Positions 1 through 11,505 are shown, counted from the stretch's first letter. The stretch is DNA of 64,000 nt from Coffea arabica (GCF_036785885.1 NC_092310.1:3038001-3102000); one strand, 5' to 3'. Notes: generated from the letters alone by a model not told the origin. Program-made: numbers and translations.

Positions 1-2907
1 CTTCTGCTCTAGTAGGTACTTTAAGCTCTGGTGATCTGTCTTGATAATGAAATGATTCCCCAACAAATAATGCCTCCACCTGGATACAGCTGTGATAAGG
101 GATAACAACTCCTTCTCATATATTGACAACCCCAAGTTTTTAGGCCCCAAGGCTTGACTGAGATAAGCAATAGGCCTTCCTTGCTGCATGAGTACAGCTC
201 CTATAGCCTTATGACTAGCATCTGTTTCCAGAACAAATGGTAAGGAAAAATTAGGGAGTGCGAGGACAGGTGTGTTACTCATCAGTTGTTTGAGTTTTTG
301 GAAAGCTAGTTCAGTATGTTCACTCCAGTGGAAGTTTACTTTCTTCAGCAACTCCGTAAGTGGCTTGGCAATGAGCCCATAACCTCTCACAAACCTCTTG
401 TAATAGCCTGTGAGTCCCAAAAATCCTCTCAAAGCCTTCACTGATGTAGGTGCAGGCCAGTCCATCATGCTTTTGACTTTTGAGGGGTCAGCCTGTACTC
501 CATTACTACTGATAATGTGTCCCAAATACTCCACTTGGGACTGTCCAAAGATGCATTTAGAAAGCTTGGCAAATAAGGAGCAAGATCTGAGTGTTTCTAG
601 GACAGTTTTGAGGTGTGAAAGGTGAGTGTTTGGGTCAGGACTATACACAAGGATGTCATCAAAAAATACTAGCACAAATTTTCTCAAGTAAGGTTCGAAT
701 ACATGGTTCATCAGGCTCTGAAAAGTTGCTGGTGCGTTAGTAAGGCCAAATGGCATGACTGTGAATTCATAAAGTCCAAGGTGAGTTTTGAAGGCTGTTT
801 TTGGAATATCATCTAGGTACATTCTGATTTGATGGTAACCGGCTCTTAGGTCGATCTTAGTGAAGATCTTAGCACCATATAGCTCATCGAGCAAATCATC
901 AATGATTGGTATTGGAAATTTATCTTTGATAGTCAAGTCATTTAATTGTCTGTAATCAACACAGAATCGCCAAGTTCCATCTTTTTTCTTAACTAACAGA
1001 ACTGGAGATGCAAATGGACTATGGCTGAGCTGAATAATGCCACTACTAATCATGTCTTTTACCTGTTTCTCTATTTCATTTTTCTGGTTGTGAGGATACC
1101 TATAAGGTGCTAATTTGAATGGTTTGGCATTGGGTATTAAAGGAATTTGGTGGTCACAATCTCTGGAGGGAGGAAGGGATTTTGGCTCCCCAAATACATC
1201 TTTGTAGTCCGCAATTAGAGCATCTAGGGGCTGTTGAAAAGCAATATCCAACTGAGTTACAGAGTGTACCTGAGTTCCACTCATCTTCAGCCCACAGGCA
1301 TGCTTCCAGATTTTGGTGCTTAGTCCTTCCTTCTCAGCATTATCTTTAGGAAGCTTAAGTACCGCCTCCTTCGACTCTCCTTGTAGCCAGATCCTTTCCC
1401 CTTCCTTATCAAATGTCATGTTCAACTGCCTGAAGTCAAAGGTGATGGGGCTGTGTGCAGCCATCCAATCCACTCCTATGATCATATCATAAGGTTCTAT
1501 GTTAATGATAAACATGTCATGAGTGAATGGTTTACCTTGCATTTCCCAGTTCATGTTTGGAATCATCCTACTACAGGTCAAATACTCCCCATTAGCCACC
1601 TTGACCTTGAAGGGCTTGATTGACTGGACCATCTCTGGAAAGAGTTGAGCCACAGTATTTTTGACAAAGCTGTGAGTACTTCCCCCATCCACCAAGATTG
1701 ACAGGGGGGTTCCTTTGAGCAGCCCCTGCAATTTGATGGTATTGTAAGTCATTTTCCCCGTCAGTGCATGTATTGCCATTTCCACTCCTCTGGCCGACTG
1801 AGCCCCTTGGTACTCAATTACCTCCCCTTCCTCCAGATCCTCAGGCCTATCTTCTACTGCGACCATCAAATGAATCTCCTTCTGCTTGCACTGGTGACCT
1901 GGACCAAACTTTTCTCCACACTTGTAGCAAAGGTGATGTTCCCTTCGGTACTGCAGCTCTTCTGGTGTGATTTTCTTGAAGTGTTGGGGTGTTTTTTTGA
2001 CAGCATTGGCAATGACAGGTTTGGTAGGTGCCATAGTTTGCTGAGCAGCAGCCTGCGTGGAGTTTCCCCAACCCATGGCCCTTTGATGAGGTTTGTGCTT
2101 CCTGTGGTAGGCTTCAAAGGCATTCTCCTGTAGTCTGGCCAACTCAAAGGCTTTGGACAGTGTCCTAGGGTCGTGAGCTTTCACCATTGATCTCAATTCA
2201 TCTGGCAATCCACTCAAAAAACAGGAAATGTAGTAGTTTTCTGGAAGGTGTGGGGCTCGAATCATTACCTCTGATAACAGCTCCTCAAATTTTTCTTGAT
2301 ATGCTAGGACTGTGGGAGAGAGTTGCAACTTGTTGAATTCCTCCACTGGATCCATCTGTCCTAAGGTTCCAAACCTTTTACACAGCTCTTCAGAAAACTC
2401 CATCCATTCCACCTTGTTACTCCTAGTAGATCTGAATCCTTGATACCACACTGCCGCCTTCTCCTCCAAGTGGAACTCTGCCAACTCCATCCATTGCTCC
2501 TTGGGAATGTGCAGAAGCTGGCAATATTTCTGCAGTTTCCTGATCCATTCCCTAGGATTGTTTCCCCTAAATGCTGGAATTTCCAATTTAGGCGTACTAG
2601 CGAAGAAGGCACTCCTAGTGTTCCTTTCTCCTTGATCTCTACTCCCCAGGTCGGAGCTTCTGGAGTAACTTCCTTCTGGAGATCCTAATATGCCTTTCTC
2701 TTGATTTCCACGGTTTAAGCTGGAGAGCTGCTGCGAGATGGCTGACATGAACGCATCTAGCTTATTGCCCAGCTCAGCACTCACTGCATCCAGCCTCTCC
2801 TCCATGCTTTGCTTGTCTGCCGCCAAGGATTCCAGAATTCCGTGAATCTTGCTTTCTTGCCTGCGGAGCTGTTCCTCCATCGTCTTCATCCTTGTTCCAT
2901 CCGCCAT
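1..2907 (-). CDS. gag-pol polyprotein (gag, protease, RT, start of RNase H), partial
   Basis: An uninterrupted frame of 969 codons runs from ATG at 2907 to the window edge. In order: a charged N-terminal segment (about residues 1-60) that looks coiled-coil; a retrotransposon gag domain; a zinc knuckle near residue 326 (CYKCGEKFGPGHQC); an aspartic protease with VDGGSTHSF near residue 407, where DGG replaces the usual D-S/T-G; reverse transcriptase with VDYRQLND near 650 and catalytic FFDDI near 750; and RNase H with the DAS motif near 897. The last visible residues, KTDHQSLKYLLEQK, belong to RNase H. I checked that the frame is the same at the protease, RT and RNase H motifs. The ATG follows the primer site by about 42 bp, which supports the start. 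Integrase is outside the window. Confidence 0.9.
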   Translation of the reverse strand, partial: MADGTRMKTMEEQLRRQESKIHGILESLAADKQSMEERLDAVSAELGNKLDAFMSAISQQLSSLNRGNQEKGILGSPEGSYSRSSDLGSRDQGERNTRSAFFASTPKLEIPAFRGNNPREWIRKLQKYCQLLHIPKEQWMELAEFHLEEKAAVWYQGFRSTRSNKVEWMEFSEELCKRFGTLGQMDPVEEFNKLQLSPTVLAYQEKFEELLSEVMIRAPHLPENYYISCFLSGLPDELRSMVKAHDPRTLSKAFELARLQENAFEAYHRKHKPHQRAMGWGNSTQAAAQQTMAPTKPVIANAVKKTPQHFKKITPEELQYRREHHLCYKCGEKFGPGHQCKQKEIHLMVAVEDRPEDLEEGEVIEYQGAQSARGVEMAIHALTGKMTYNTIKLQGLLKGTPLSILVDGGSTHSFVKNTVAQLFPEMVQSIKPFKVKVANGEYLTCSRMIPNMNWEMQGKPFTHDMFIINIEPYDMIIGVDWMAAHSPITFDFRQLNMTFDKEGERIWLQGESKEAVLKLPKDNAEKEGLSTKIWKHACGLKMSGTQVHSVTQLDIAFQQPLDALIADYKDVFGEPKSLPPSRDCDHQIPLIPNAKPFKLAPYRYPHNQKNEIEKQVKDMISSGIIQLSHSPFASPVLLVKKKDGTWRFCVDYRQLNDLTIKDKFPIPIIDDLLDELYGAKIFTKIDLRAGYHQIRMYLDDIPKTAFKTHLGLYEFTVMPFGLTNAPATFQSLMNHVFEPYLRKFVLVFFDDILVYSPDPNTHLSHLKTVLETLRSCSLFAKLSKCIFGQSQVEYLGHIISSNGVQADPSKVKSMMDWPAPTSVKALRGFLGLTGYYKRFVRGYGLIAKPLTELLKKVNFHWSEHTELAFQKLKQLMSNTPVLALPNFSLPFVLETDASHKAIGAVLMQQGRPIAYLSQALGPKNLGLSIYEKELLSLITAVSRWRHYLLGNHFIIKTDHQSLKYLLEQK

Positions 2908-2948
2908 TGTGATATGTCGATCTAAGCTTCCTAGTCCAAGGACCGGAA

Positions 2949-2960
2949 GCTCTGATACCA
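2949..2960 (-). other. Primer binding site, tRNA-iMet type
   Basis: The minus strand reads TGGTATCAGAGC, the standard plant initiator-methionine primer site. It is separated by 2 bp from the LTR end at 2963. Confidence 0.9.
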
Positions 2961-2962
2961 CT

Positions 2963-3220
2963 TGTAATGATATCACTGATTTTGATCAGAGTTAACTGGA
3001 GGTAGGGAAAAGTGACCGAGAGAATTGGGAAGGGAAGAAACAGAGAGGGAAGGTATATTGAAAGGGATTGAGAAAACTGAACTCGTTCTGTTTGATAGCG
3101 TGCCCCATCCGTCCTCTTTTAGGCTTATTTATACAAGCTTCTTCCTCTAGATCCTTCTGCGTTCTAACCTCCTAACTGAATGAGCATGCATGCAAGCATG
3201 CTATTTTTGGATGTCTAACA
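2963..3220 (-). repeat. 5' LTR of the gypsy element (258 bp)
   Basis: On the minus strand it starts TGTTAGACATCC and ends ATCATTACA, giving TG...CA ends with a short TGT/ACA inverted repeat. A TATA box (TATAAATAAG) lies at 3133-3124, about two-thirds of the way towards the host gene, as expected for the LTR promoter. The right boundary is inferred from the TG end, because no second LTR is in view for comparison. Confidence 0.8.
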
Positions 3221-3245
3221 GAGTAACTAACTTCTGGATCGCTAA

Positions 3246-4076
3246 CTAACTTCCTAATAAGGAAAGCATAGCAGATACATTTCTGCTAAAAGTATTTATA
3301 ATATCTAGGGTCATTACATATGTCTCCTCTTGTAGCTCTTCCAACTCTCTATCTACTCCTAAGCAGATATCGTACACATATTGCAGAATATGATTCCCTC
3401 TGGCTTTGAACATTGCATAATCAAGCTCCGAATTCGGGTCATACTCGATTTCAATTGGAGCTATGTCGTAGCATAAGCGACACAATGCTTCTCCAATATC
3501 TTTGCCCTGGGGAACAGGATACTTGTATTGGAGGACCTTAGGGATTTCCTCCATCAACAACGTGGGGATTTGGTTCTCCAGCATCACTATATCTCCAAGA
3601 AATGATTCATCTGAGGAAGAAGTAGAAGAAGAACAATGATCAGACCGTTTCTCCGAGTAGGCTTGAACGAGATGCAGCAAGAATATGGCGTCGATGATGA
3701 CAATCCAAGCCAAACTCTCTCGATCCAGATCAATACTTCTGCTGTAACAGGAACGGATCTTTGCTTCAAAAGATATTGGACAATTCTCGACTATCCTAAT
3801 AAATTCCTCAATGTCTTCGATTTTCAACAAATCTTTCACTGTATCTCGCTTTTTGTTGGTCATCAGTTGGAGATCAGGGCGAAGATGATGATAAGGTCCT
3901 AGGCCGACTTTCCGAGGAGCATAAGCGTCCGGCTTTGTGTCCGACAACCTCTTAGGAACCTCAAAAACGCTAGGCCCGATATCAGAGGGATGCCGGTACC
4001 GATCCTTTGTCTGTTCAGCCCAGCTCCTATGACTGCCATTGGAAGTGGAACTATTGCTACTGAAATTGGATGACAT
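3246..4076 (-). CDS. DUF247 family protein, C-terminally truncated
   Basis: A single frame of 276 residues starts from ATG at 4076; an upstream in-frame TTG at 4097 is not a credible start. The N-terminus is Ser/Asn-rich and low complexity. Family hallmarks follow: EVPKRL (near 39-44), APRKVGLGPYHH (53-64), and MLENQIP with a following Leu-rich stretch near 165-175. DUF247 proteins are plant-specific, usually 400-550 residues, and end in a transmembrane helix. Here the frame stops after about 276 residues, with neither the C-terminal half nor the helix. The stop lies 25 bp from the LTR of the gypsy element (gene end 3246, LTR end 3220). The retrotransposon may therefore have separated the 3' half, which would then lie beyond the left edge, or the gene was already truncated. 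Biochemical function is unknown. It may well be a pseudogene. Confidence 0.75.
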   Translation of the reverse strand: MSSNFSSNSSTSNGSHRSWAEQTKDRYRHPSDIGPSVFEVPKRLSDTKPDAYAPRKVGLGPYHHLRPDLQLMTNKKRDTVKDLLKIEDIEEFIRIVENCPISFEAKIRSCYSRSIDLDRESLAWIVIIDAIFLLHLVQAYSEKRSDHCSSSTSSSDESFLGDIVMLENQIPTLLMEEIPKVLQYKYPVPQGKDIGEALCRLCYDIAPIEIEYDPNSELDYAMFKARGNHILQYVYDICLGVDRELEELQEETYVMTLDIINTFSRNVSAMLSLLGS

Positions 4077-5194
4077 GTTCTCTCTCTTGGTTGTCAAGTT
4101 ACTGTTAGCAACATGTATAGATCAAAATTCGGCACTAGTTAAAGAGGAAGTTTTATTATTTATAAGTAAGGTATTAAGTTTTTGCTTATTCTTAAGAAGA
4201 CCACCACCTCGTTTAATTGTATGCTCGAACATCATGGTTTATAACAAAATTATGGAGAGCATAAACTGTGCTCCTTCTTTTATTTTTTATTTTTTCAATT
4301 CCTGAAACCAAAATCCTTTAACAATTCGCTTTGCAAACTAAACCATTTCATGCATCTTATACTATTTTTCTTTGTTGACAAACAATTCATCTATTATTTT
4401 TTGGTCAAGTAATTCATCTATTATATTAGTGCAATTTTTAATTCCATGATAATATATTAATGTAGAAACTTCTTTGGATTGGGAAAAGGTAGATTTTATT
4501 GTATAATATTGCGGATTAATTACTTAAATAATTTAATTATTAGATATGATTTTTTTAATTATTTACTAGTGAAACAGCAATAATAGACCATTCATATTAT
4601 ATTTTAGTAACACGCAATTTTCTGTACATCTATCTCTACCTCTTCATCTTCTTTTCTTTTTGTTACCACTACGATTTCCATGAAAGTATACAAAACATTA
4701 CAAGATTTTTACTAGAATACGCATTTGATCCATTGAAATATATTGGGGCTGCAAGTATCCTTGAAAAGATGATAAAGTTTTTCCGAAAACCTAAGCGCTA
4801 TTGGGCACTTGAGTTTTTTGCCAAGTTTGTCTGTTACAAGTTTTTTAAAAACTTTAGTTACAATAATATAAAAAAAAATTTCAAAGTCTTTAAACTATAC
4901 ACTTCAAAATATTAAAAAATTTACATATTTCAAAATTTTTTTAAAAACTTCTATAATAAATTAGAGTAAAGTTTTATACAAATACTCAAACAACTCACTT
5001 GCCAAATGGGACCCTAATTTTTGGATTTAGTGCAGTACTGGTGGCATCGGTGGAATGAAGAAATGACAGCAATTTGTTAACTTTTTTTTCATTTCAATTG
5101 CTAAAGACCCGGTTTAATTGAATATAGTATCCTACTTATATAGCGCCAAGCGCTCCTTATCTCAATTAGAGCTTGCCTAACCAAATGTTTTCAA
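4077..5194. other. Intergenic, no gene seen
   Basis: This is AT-rich sequence upstream of the DUF247 gene. It would hold that gene's promoter, but I see no convincing core element. The ORFs here are short and resemble nothing I know. A 20-bp phrase, AATTCATCTATTAT with flanks, is repeated near 4386 and 4410. Confidence 0.6.
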
Positions 5195-7038
5195 GGTAAA
5201 TTATGTACAACCCCCTTGTTGTTTTGTATAATGTTAGATGACCCTTTTAAAGTTTTAAATTGCCATATAACCCTTCTGTAGTTTTACGTAAAGTAAAAAT
5301 GGACGGAATATACAATCAGTTATGGCAATTATACAAAATATGCCCCAAAAATGTGTGTGATGAAATCACAATATCTACCTAACCTCTATATTGTTTTCAT
5401 AATCATCCACTTTGCCCCCTATGGTCTTTGCATTTATCCACGTAATTCCCGGATGGATTTATATAAGGTGATTAAGTCATTATTTGATTTAGTATTTAAG
5501 TATGGGTACTATTGAAATTTTAACTAATGATGTGATGGGGTGTTAATTGTCGGTTATTTTATTATTAATTTTCCCCTTGTCCCTGCCAAATATTGTCTTA
5601 ATTATTAATATCTATTTATATTTGGTATCTGGACTTAATTTCAGGAAATGAAGCAGAAAATTACAAAAAAGGAGGGACTTTCTGAAGCAAATTACTTCAC
5701 ATGTGGGAGTCTTCTGCAAAGCTCCATCAACGTGGCCCACAAAAGGGAAGAAACGGATATTCATTTGCTCTTGCTGATGAGGAGTGGCTGGTACAAGGAG
5801 TCCTACTATCAATAGGAAACAAGGAGGAATTTCGGTAGAGCTCCAATTCTTTGGCTCTTTGACTCTCAATTCTGCGGGGACCACAGGGATAGCATTAGTC
5901 ATCTTTCTTTTGGCTTTAAAAAGGGACAATCGTGCAGAGGCTTGGGGGGGGGGGGGGGGCTTAGTCTTTAGAATAGTTTTAGTCTTTTCTTTCTTTTTCT
6001 TTGTTAGGCGCATGCCTACTGTTCGACAATATTCCCCAACGGGAAAAACATCTCTTATTTCTCGTTTCCTAGTGAAAAATTTGATGCCTTTGCAATCAAT
6101 TGATTTGCATAGAGATTTATTTATGCGGTGTGGCTAAACCTGTCGTCTAGTCGAAGGCCAACTTGAAGGCGCGGTTCCAAATATCTATGAGATCGAATTA
6201 ATTTTATTTATTTCTTTTATTCATTGGTATTTGTACGTTTCCTGATTTAATTGCTTATGCTTGCTATGTTATTTGAATTTCAAAGGCCCGATATTCGAAT
6301 TAACCTAGTGATCTAATGCCAAATTAATTGATTGAATCAGTAATTGTTCAATTGATTAATACCAGTGGTGACTAGCGTGATTGGTTTCATGTTAGGGAAA
6401 CGTATGATCTAACTTAAACAAACCCTTGTAGCATGTTTGTTGGTTAGAGTTGGGCTTTTCTAATTATTAATGCAATCGGGTAATTAAACCCTACGGTTGT
6501 ACCTAGGGTTATTTCTTGGTTAGAGAAATAGTTAACGGTCATACTTTAACTATCGAGAAATTAAGGAAAGGCTAGTTGTTCATCGCATGTATGATAACTA
6601 TAACCAATCTAGTAATGAGTAATTGAATTATCTTTGCATCGATGATCAGTTAAATGGACCGTGTCTGAAAAGTTGCACTTTTGGTTAGAGTCGTATTAGT
6701 TATTGATTAATTCTTGTTTATTTCTATTAGTTGTTTCAGTAGTTAGTTAATTAGTCATTTTATACCAAAATCCCTCATGCGCTGAATTCTAGAAGAAACG
6801 AATTATCCCCAGTGTCTGTGGATTCGACCCTGCTCACCGTTATATACAAAATTTATATTTTTCTTGAGTAGGTAATTATTATTGCACAGGCTCGACACCC
6901 TGTCATGATATTACGTAGGTTATTTTTCCTCAAAATTTTACTTTACATAAGATCATAGAGAGATGAAGTGAATATTTTAAAACTTTAAGAGGATCATGTG
7001 GCAATAAATGAAATCACAGGAGTTATATGTAATTTACC
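5195..7038. mobile_element. TIR DNA transposon (MITE-like), split by a solo LTR
   Basis: The left end starts GGTAAATTATGTACAACCCC at about 5195. The right end, reverse-complemented from 7038, starts GGTAAATTACATATAACTCC. The two arms stay alignable for roughly 130 bp, sharing CTTTTAAAGTTTTAAA-type and GTAAAGTAAAA blocks. Without the nested LTR the element would be about 470 bp with no coding capacity. I could not find a clean target duplication, so the superfamily is left open. Confidence 0.6.
5533..6905 (+). mobile_element. Solo LTR, Athila-type
   Basis: Starts TGATGGGGTGTTAATTG and ends CGACACCCTGTCA. It aligns along its length with the LTRs of the complete Athila-type element at 31,454-47,051: shared TTATTTTATTATTAATTTTC start, shared GCATCGATGATCA block, same 3' end. 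Flanks are TGATG (5528-5532) and TGATA (6906-6910), a 4/5 target duplication. No primer site or coding sequence follows, so this is a recombined solo LTR. A run of about 17 G at 5944-5960 lies inside it. Confidence 0.8.
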
Positions 7039-10000
7039 CATGTTTTTTTTATCTAGGCAGGGTTGTATGTGACATGTAATATGGTATTAATTGCAATTTT
7101 AAACCTCTTGTTGTCACTTAGATGACTTTCATATTCTATATTAATTGCAATTTTAAACCTTAAAGGTTGGTATAAGATAGATAGTCAATAAACCATGGAT
7201 AAAGGCGGGTCCACGTTCTATTTGTCATCATCTCCTCTATCAATTTCTTCCCCTCTATCATTGCTTGGACCTGATTCCGCAGGTTTACCAATTTTGGCCG
7301 ATCATGGTCTTGAGTAACACTGTGAATTCAGTTCACTCATATTTCTGTATGGTTGGTAATGTATTCATACCTGTCCCTGTGTATGAGCATATCGACAGTG
7401 TAACGCATTAATTATTTCAGCAAATCACACCTTTATTTCTCTCTAGACACACTATTATAGCAGGAATAAAATATTGTATCAAAATTGAAATTGAGATGTT
7501 AAATGAACACTACGCATGTGAGATGTACCTGTTCTATTTTTATCTGAAATCTTTTGGTAAGATGTCGATGTAGATAATTTTCCCCTCATTTTCTGGTGCA
7601 TACCTATTTGTTTACTTTTGTTTTTGGAAGAGATCTTTTGAATACTTAGAGGGAGTTTAATAACCCTATTAAGTGCTTAAAATTAATGGACCAAATACTT
7701 TTCAATTAAGCTTGTTGGATAACAGTATTTCTCTTACATTTGGATACAATTAAATCCGTTCATTAATTTTTTTTAACAAAATTGCAAGTAAAATAAGCCT
7801 TGTATCACGTTCTTTGCTGATTTATTAAATAAAATACCTTTTTTGGATAACGTGCAGAAAAAATTCAAATTTCATCAAGAACCTCAAGCCGGCAAGAATT
7901 AATTCTGGCCGCCCTTTTCTCTTAATCAGCTTGAATAGCCTAGAATTTTCTGGCCAGACATGAATTCAGGTTGACTGGTGTTCAAGCTCAGAAACGAAGC
8001 ATGTCTCCCTTTGAGCAACCATCTGACCAAACAGAAAGATGAAAAAGCTGGCAATCAAAGATTTGGCTAAGCAACAAAAGCAGCACTTCAACAAATCCTG
8101 GGTGCTGATACCAAGCGATACAGCATTAATGGAGTTGAACTGCTGATTTTGGAGGAAAACTCCACATCTATAAATATCCAAAAATACATCAAATTGGTAA
8201 CAACCTTTTCCCTCGACAAAGACATGACATTTCTCTCCTTTTATACAGCTTTCTTAGAAGTCATATACTAGAATTAGGATTTCCAAAGTTTTCTTAGAAG
8301 TATTAGGCTAATTTCTGGGATTTCCAAATTTTCATGCAATCATTTTGTTTTTAGTTCATATTTTCAGTAGTTTCATGTCTGTCTTTGTACAAATCAGCAA
8401 GACTAGTTTGAATGTTATTTCCATTTCCGAGCAATCTTCATGACTTTTCTAGCATATTTCATGTTTTATAATTCATTAGCTTTAGCCATTGGTCATTGTT
8501 TGTGTATTCTTTCCTTCTTAATCAGTTATTCTTGGCACAAATTTTTAAGTCCTTGAGACTGCTCAAGGCAGAATGACTAGCAATTGTCCTAGAAGTTAGC
8601 ATAATACATGCATTCTCATTTCACCCAATCGGTTCATTCATAAGGTTTTCTTGATTTTCCTTCCACAAACTAGGTGACATGCTAGCGACCATCACTTCAT
8701 TGGCAACAGCTTGTAGATAGGTAAAAATTGGTGCAAATAGTATCATAACACATTTATTCATATTTTTATTATTTTTTAGCAGGAAAGAGTAAGATTTAAG
8801 AAGGAAGGCATAGAAGGATTAAACAGTCAATAATATTTCATTATTATCCCATGAAAAGAAAATAAAGTAAAGATTAAAAGGAAGAGTGAGAAAATGTTGT
8901 ATACTATTTTTCATAAATTGGAAGGATAAAGTGCAAAAAAAAAATTATTACTATTGTTGGAATTGAGTTTTATCCCACCAAACCCAACAACTATTATCAT
9001 ATAACCATGGAATTCTATGAACCTCTTATATTCGAACATCCAAACAACGTGCAGAGTAGAAAACAAAATGGATGAAAAATGAGTCTACATATCCCAAGAG
9101 TACTCAAACCTATGCATAACCACAATATGAACCAATATCCTATTAAACTAATTGAATATATTTTATTTTTTAAGTATCCTTGATTTCACTATTAGTTTTT
9201 GGTAGAAATCAAAATGAAATTTTAGTTTGTTCACACTAAGCATTATGGGACGGAATTATTATTATTGACCAATGGGATAAAACTAAGGTAGTCATCAATG
9301 GAAAAAAGTTTAAAATTTAAAATTTAATTGTCTTCATTTTGATAGTAGCATTGATTGAAGGAAACAAATAAGCTGAATTTGATTTTTCTTTACACTAAAA
9401 TTTTCAAAATTTAGTAATAGTAACTTCTAATATATAATCAAGCCAAATAATAATTTACAAGACGTGATTGGAGAGAAATAATAGAAAATTATAAGTTGAT
9501 TGATAAAAAAATTTAGAAAAGAATAATAAATACAAATGCATATAATGTGGAAAATAATAAATTAATTGAAAATTGTTATAAATAAGGAAGTCAAAAAGGA
9601 AAGAGAATAATTGTTTCAAAAAAAAAAGAAAAAGAATAAAAATATCAAAAACCATAAACATTAAATAGGTTCATGTACTAGAAAGATAGATATTCCACTT
9701 GGTAGAAGGTAAAAGTAGCTAAGTCAGCAACATTCTAAAATCAAATCTAAATACACACACACACACACATATATATATAGACACACACACACACATACAC
9801 GTATATGATAATGCTCACTTATTGAGAGAGAAATGAAATTGAAAAAGTATTGGAATTAGATAAATAGGTGAATAGCTTTTTATTATATATACGGACGATA
9901 GAGTGTATCCTTTTCTAATTGTTCTTAATTAAAAAAATAAGGAACAGTTGTATATTCTAGTTTTTTTTTCTTTTCTTCCAGAAATGAATTTATGTTGCAA

Positions 10001-10536
10001 GAATCAAGCTTAATTAGCATTGATCCACACCAGCATAGGCATATACTTCATTAAATTAATGAGCAAGAATTAAAAATGTATTATTGAAGGAAAAGATAGA
10101 ATTGCATTTAAATAAGCTTTATAGCTAGGAAATTGTGTAAGCACAACTGGCATGCAATGAGCATGTATACCATGCCGGCTAAATGAATATGTATAGGCAT
10201 ACTACCAAATATGGAAAAAAATAACGAGATATATTTATTTATTTATTTATCTATGGAAATTAAATCTAAATTCAATTAGAAATCATAACTTGTTACATCG
10301 GATCCTAATTGCTATTCTTAATCCTTTTCCCTTTTTTCACAAATAGCAAGTTAGAATGGGAAATAGTAACAAAGTTGTTAAGACTTACCATAATTTCAAT
10401 GTTAGGCAAATAGTAAAGGCCAGAAATCTACAAAAATATAAATGGTAACAGATAATTCGAATTGGGCAACAATCCTGCAAATTGGTTACTTTGAAAGCTT
10501 ATAAATTTACCTAGTCATGAGCTCCAATACACACTA
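7039..10536. other. Intergenic, no gene supported
   Basis: AT-rich sequence. A phrase ATTAATTGCAATTTTAAACCT occurs twice, near 7086 and 7139. A 71-codon minus-strand frame at 7966-8181 has no recognisable similarity and is not called. The last few hundred bases should contain the promoter of the neprosin-type gene, but no clear TATA box decides it. Confidence 0.5.
9751..9808. repeat. AC/AT microsatellite
   Basis: Alternating ACACAC, ATATAT and ACACAC tracts, interrupted by AG and CGTATATG. Confidence 0.9.
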
Positions 10537-11289
10537 ATGACCTCAAAACTAGTTATGGATCGCCAATTCTGTATTGTGAATGCAATGAAGGTATTCTATT
10601 GCCTTATTCTATTATCAATGGTAAACTTTTGGGATGCCTCAAGCAAGAAGATTCTGGTGAAGAAAAAGCTGAGCCACCGAACGAGAGCCCTGTCAAGGCC
10701 ATCAAGGTTGTCCCTCCTTGTGTAGATGGCACGTGAATGCTTCCTGATTCATTTCGGATTGGGCTTGCATTCATGTTCTTGTGTATGTACAATATATGTG
10801 TGTGTGTGTGTTTTATTTTTTGTGCACTTTTCTATTTTGGTCCTCTATTCACTTGTATAATTTATTGAAAATTTAAGTGTGGTTTTTATATTCTAAAGTT
10901 GTCACATTAGTAGCTTCATGTGGCCGAGCCCAGATGGTGATATTATTGACTGCATTCATATTTATGATCAGCCAGCATTTGATCATCCTTTGCTCAAAAA
11001 CCATACTATTCTGGTGAGCATTTTTGTTCTACTTAAAAGCAATACAAATGAAAATTCTGGTGAGCATTTTTGTTCACCTTAAAAGAAATACAAAGGAAAA
11101 TTCTCTAGAATTATATGTAAACATTTGAATACGTTTGGTAATTGTTTTATTTGATGAAAGCAAAATGTATCTGTTTGGATGTTGCAGACGAAGGCTAGTT
11201 TTCACCCAGAGAAAGGTATTATTGGTGAGAATGATGCTTTCGATTTTGAAGACCATGGGGAGGATGATAAAATCACTCAGTTATGGGGT
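10537..11289 (+). pseudogene. Neprosin/DUF239-type secreted peptidase, 5' part (exons 1 to 3a)
   Basis: The 5' half of a plant neprosin-like gene. Exon 1 (10537-10706) encodes a signal-peptide-like start (MKVFYCLILLSMVNF) and then KKILVKKKLSH. A one-base deletion puts the following NESPVKAIK segment in another frame. Exon 2 (about 10927-11013) encodes [20 protein letters not shown], the core of the neprosin activation (propeptide) domain. Exon 3a (11188-11289) encodes TKASFHPEKG through KITQLW. The frame is then cut exactly after the QLW codons by the 16.7-kb insertion, and the expected LNGRCPEGTIPIRR continuation is found at 28,020. TTATGGGGT at 11281-11289 is read as the left target duplication. 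Neprosins are apoplastic glutamic peptidases; this locus cannot make one. Confidence 0.85.
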
Positions 11290-11395
11290 GAATTCTTAGT
11301 TCATGATGAAAAAAAAAAAAAAAAAGGCATTCTACAACTGGGGCGGTTTTTGGAGACAGTTCTACAAATGGGGTCTTCGCATTCCGGGAATGCGA
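11290..11395 (+). repeat. Left terminal inverted repeat of the composite insertion
   Basis: Contains GAATTCTTAG, an A-rich tract, ATTCTACAACTGGGG and GGTCTTCGCATTCCGGGAAT. About 72 bp of it pairs with the reverse complement of the right end, at roughly 70% identity by eye. Confidence 0.65.
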
Positions 11396-11505
11396 GGTCA
11401 GTGAGCTCGCATTTGCGAAATGCGAGCTTAGTGCCAGCTCACTGAGCTTGCATTCCGCTAATGCGAGCTCACTGACCTCATATTCGCGGAATGCGAGCTC
11501 AGTGC
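11378..11505. repeat. Array of CGCATT..AATGCG palindromes
   Basis: Four consecutive imperfect palindromes. The first, CGCATTCCGGGAATGCG (11378-11394), is perfect. The second, at 11404-11428, has 11-nt arms AGCTCGCATTT and AAATGCGAGCT around a GCG centre; the arms are perfect. Two more lie at about 11445-11470 and 11474-11500, separated by AGTGAGCT/CACTGA spacers. Confidence 0.8.

Larger units (their letters stand above)
1..3220 (-). mobile_element. Ty3/gypsy LTR retrotransposon, chromovirus-like, 5' half
   Basis: Read on the minus strand, the order is LTR (3220-2963), tRNA-iMet primer site (2960-2949), then one open gag-pol frame continuing past base 1. The short 258-bp LTR, initiator-Met primer site and single fused gag-pol frame fit a Reina-type chromovirus; this lineage call is inference, because integrase and any chromodomain lie outside the window. 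The putative target duplication is GAGTA at 3221-3225, and its partner copy is off the left edge. The element sits just downstream of a truncated DUF247 gene in the same orientation. The open frame suggests a recent insertion. Confidence 0.9.

Noticed and set aside
7966..8181. 71-codon minus-strand frame with hydrophobic segment
   Set aside because: No homology recognised, no supporting context.
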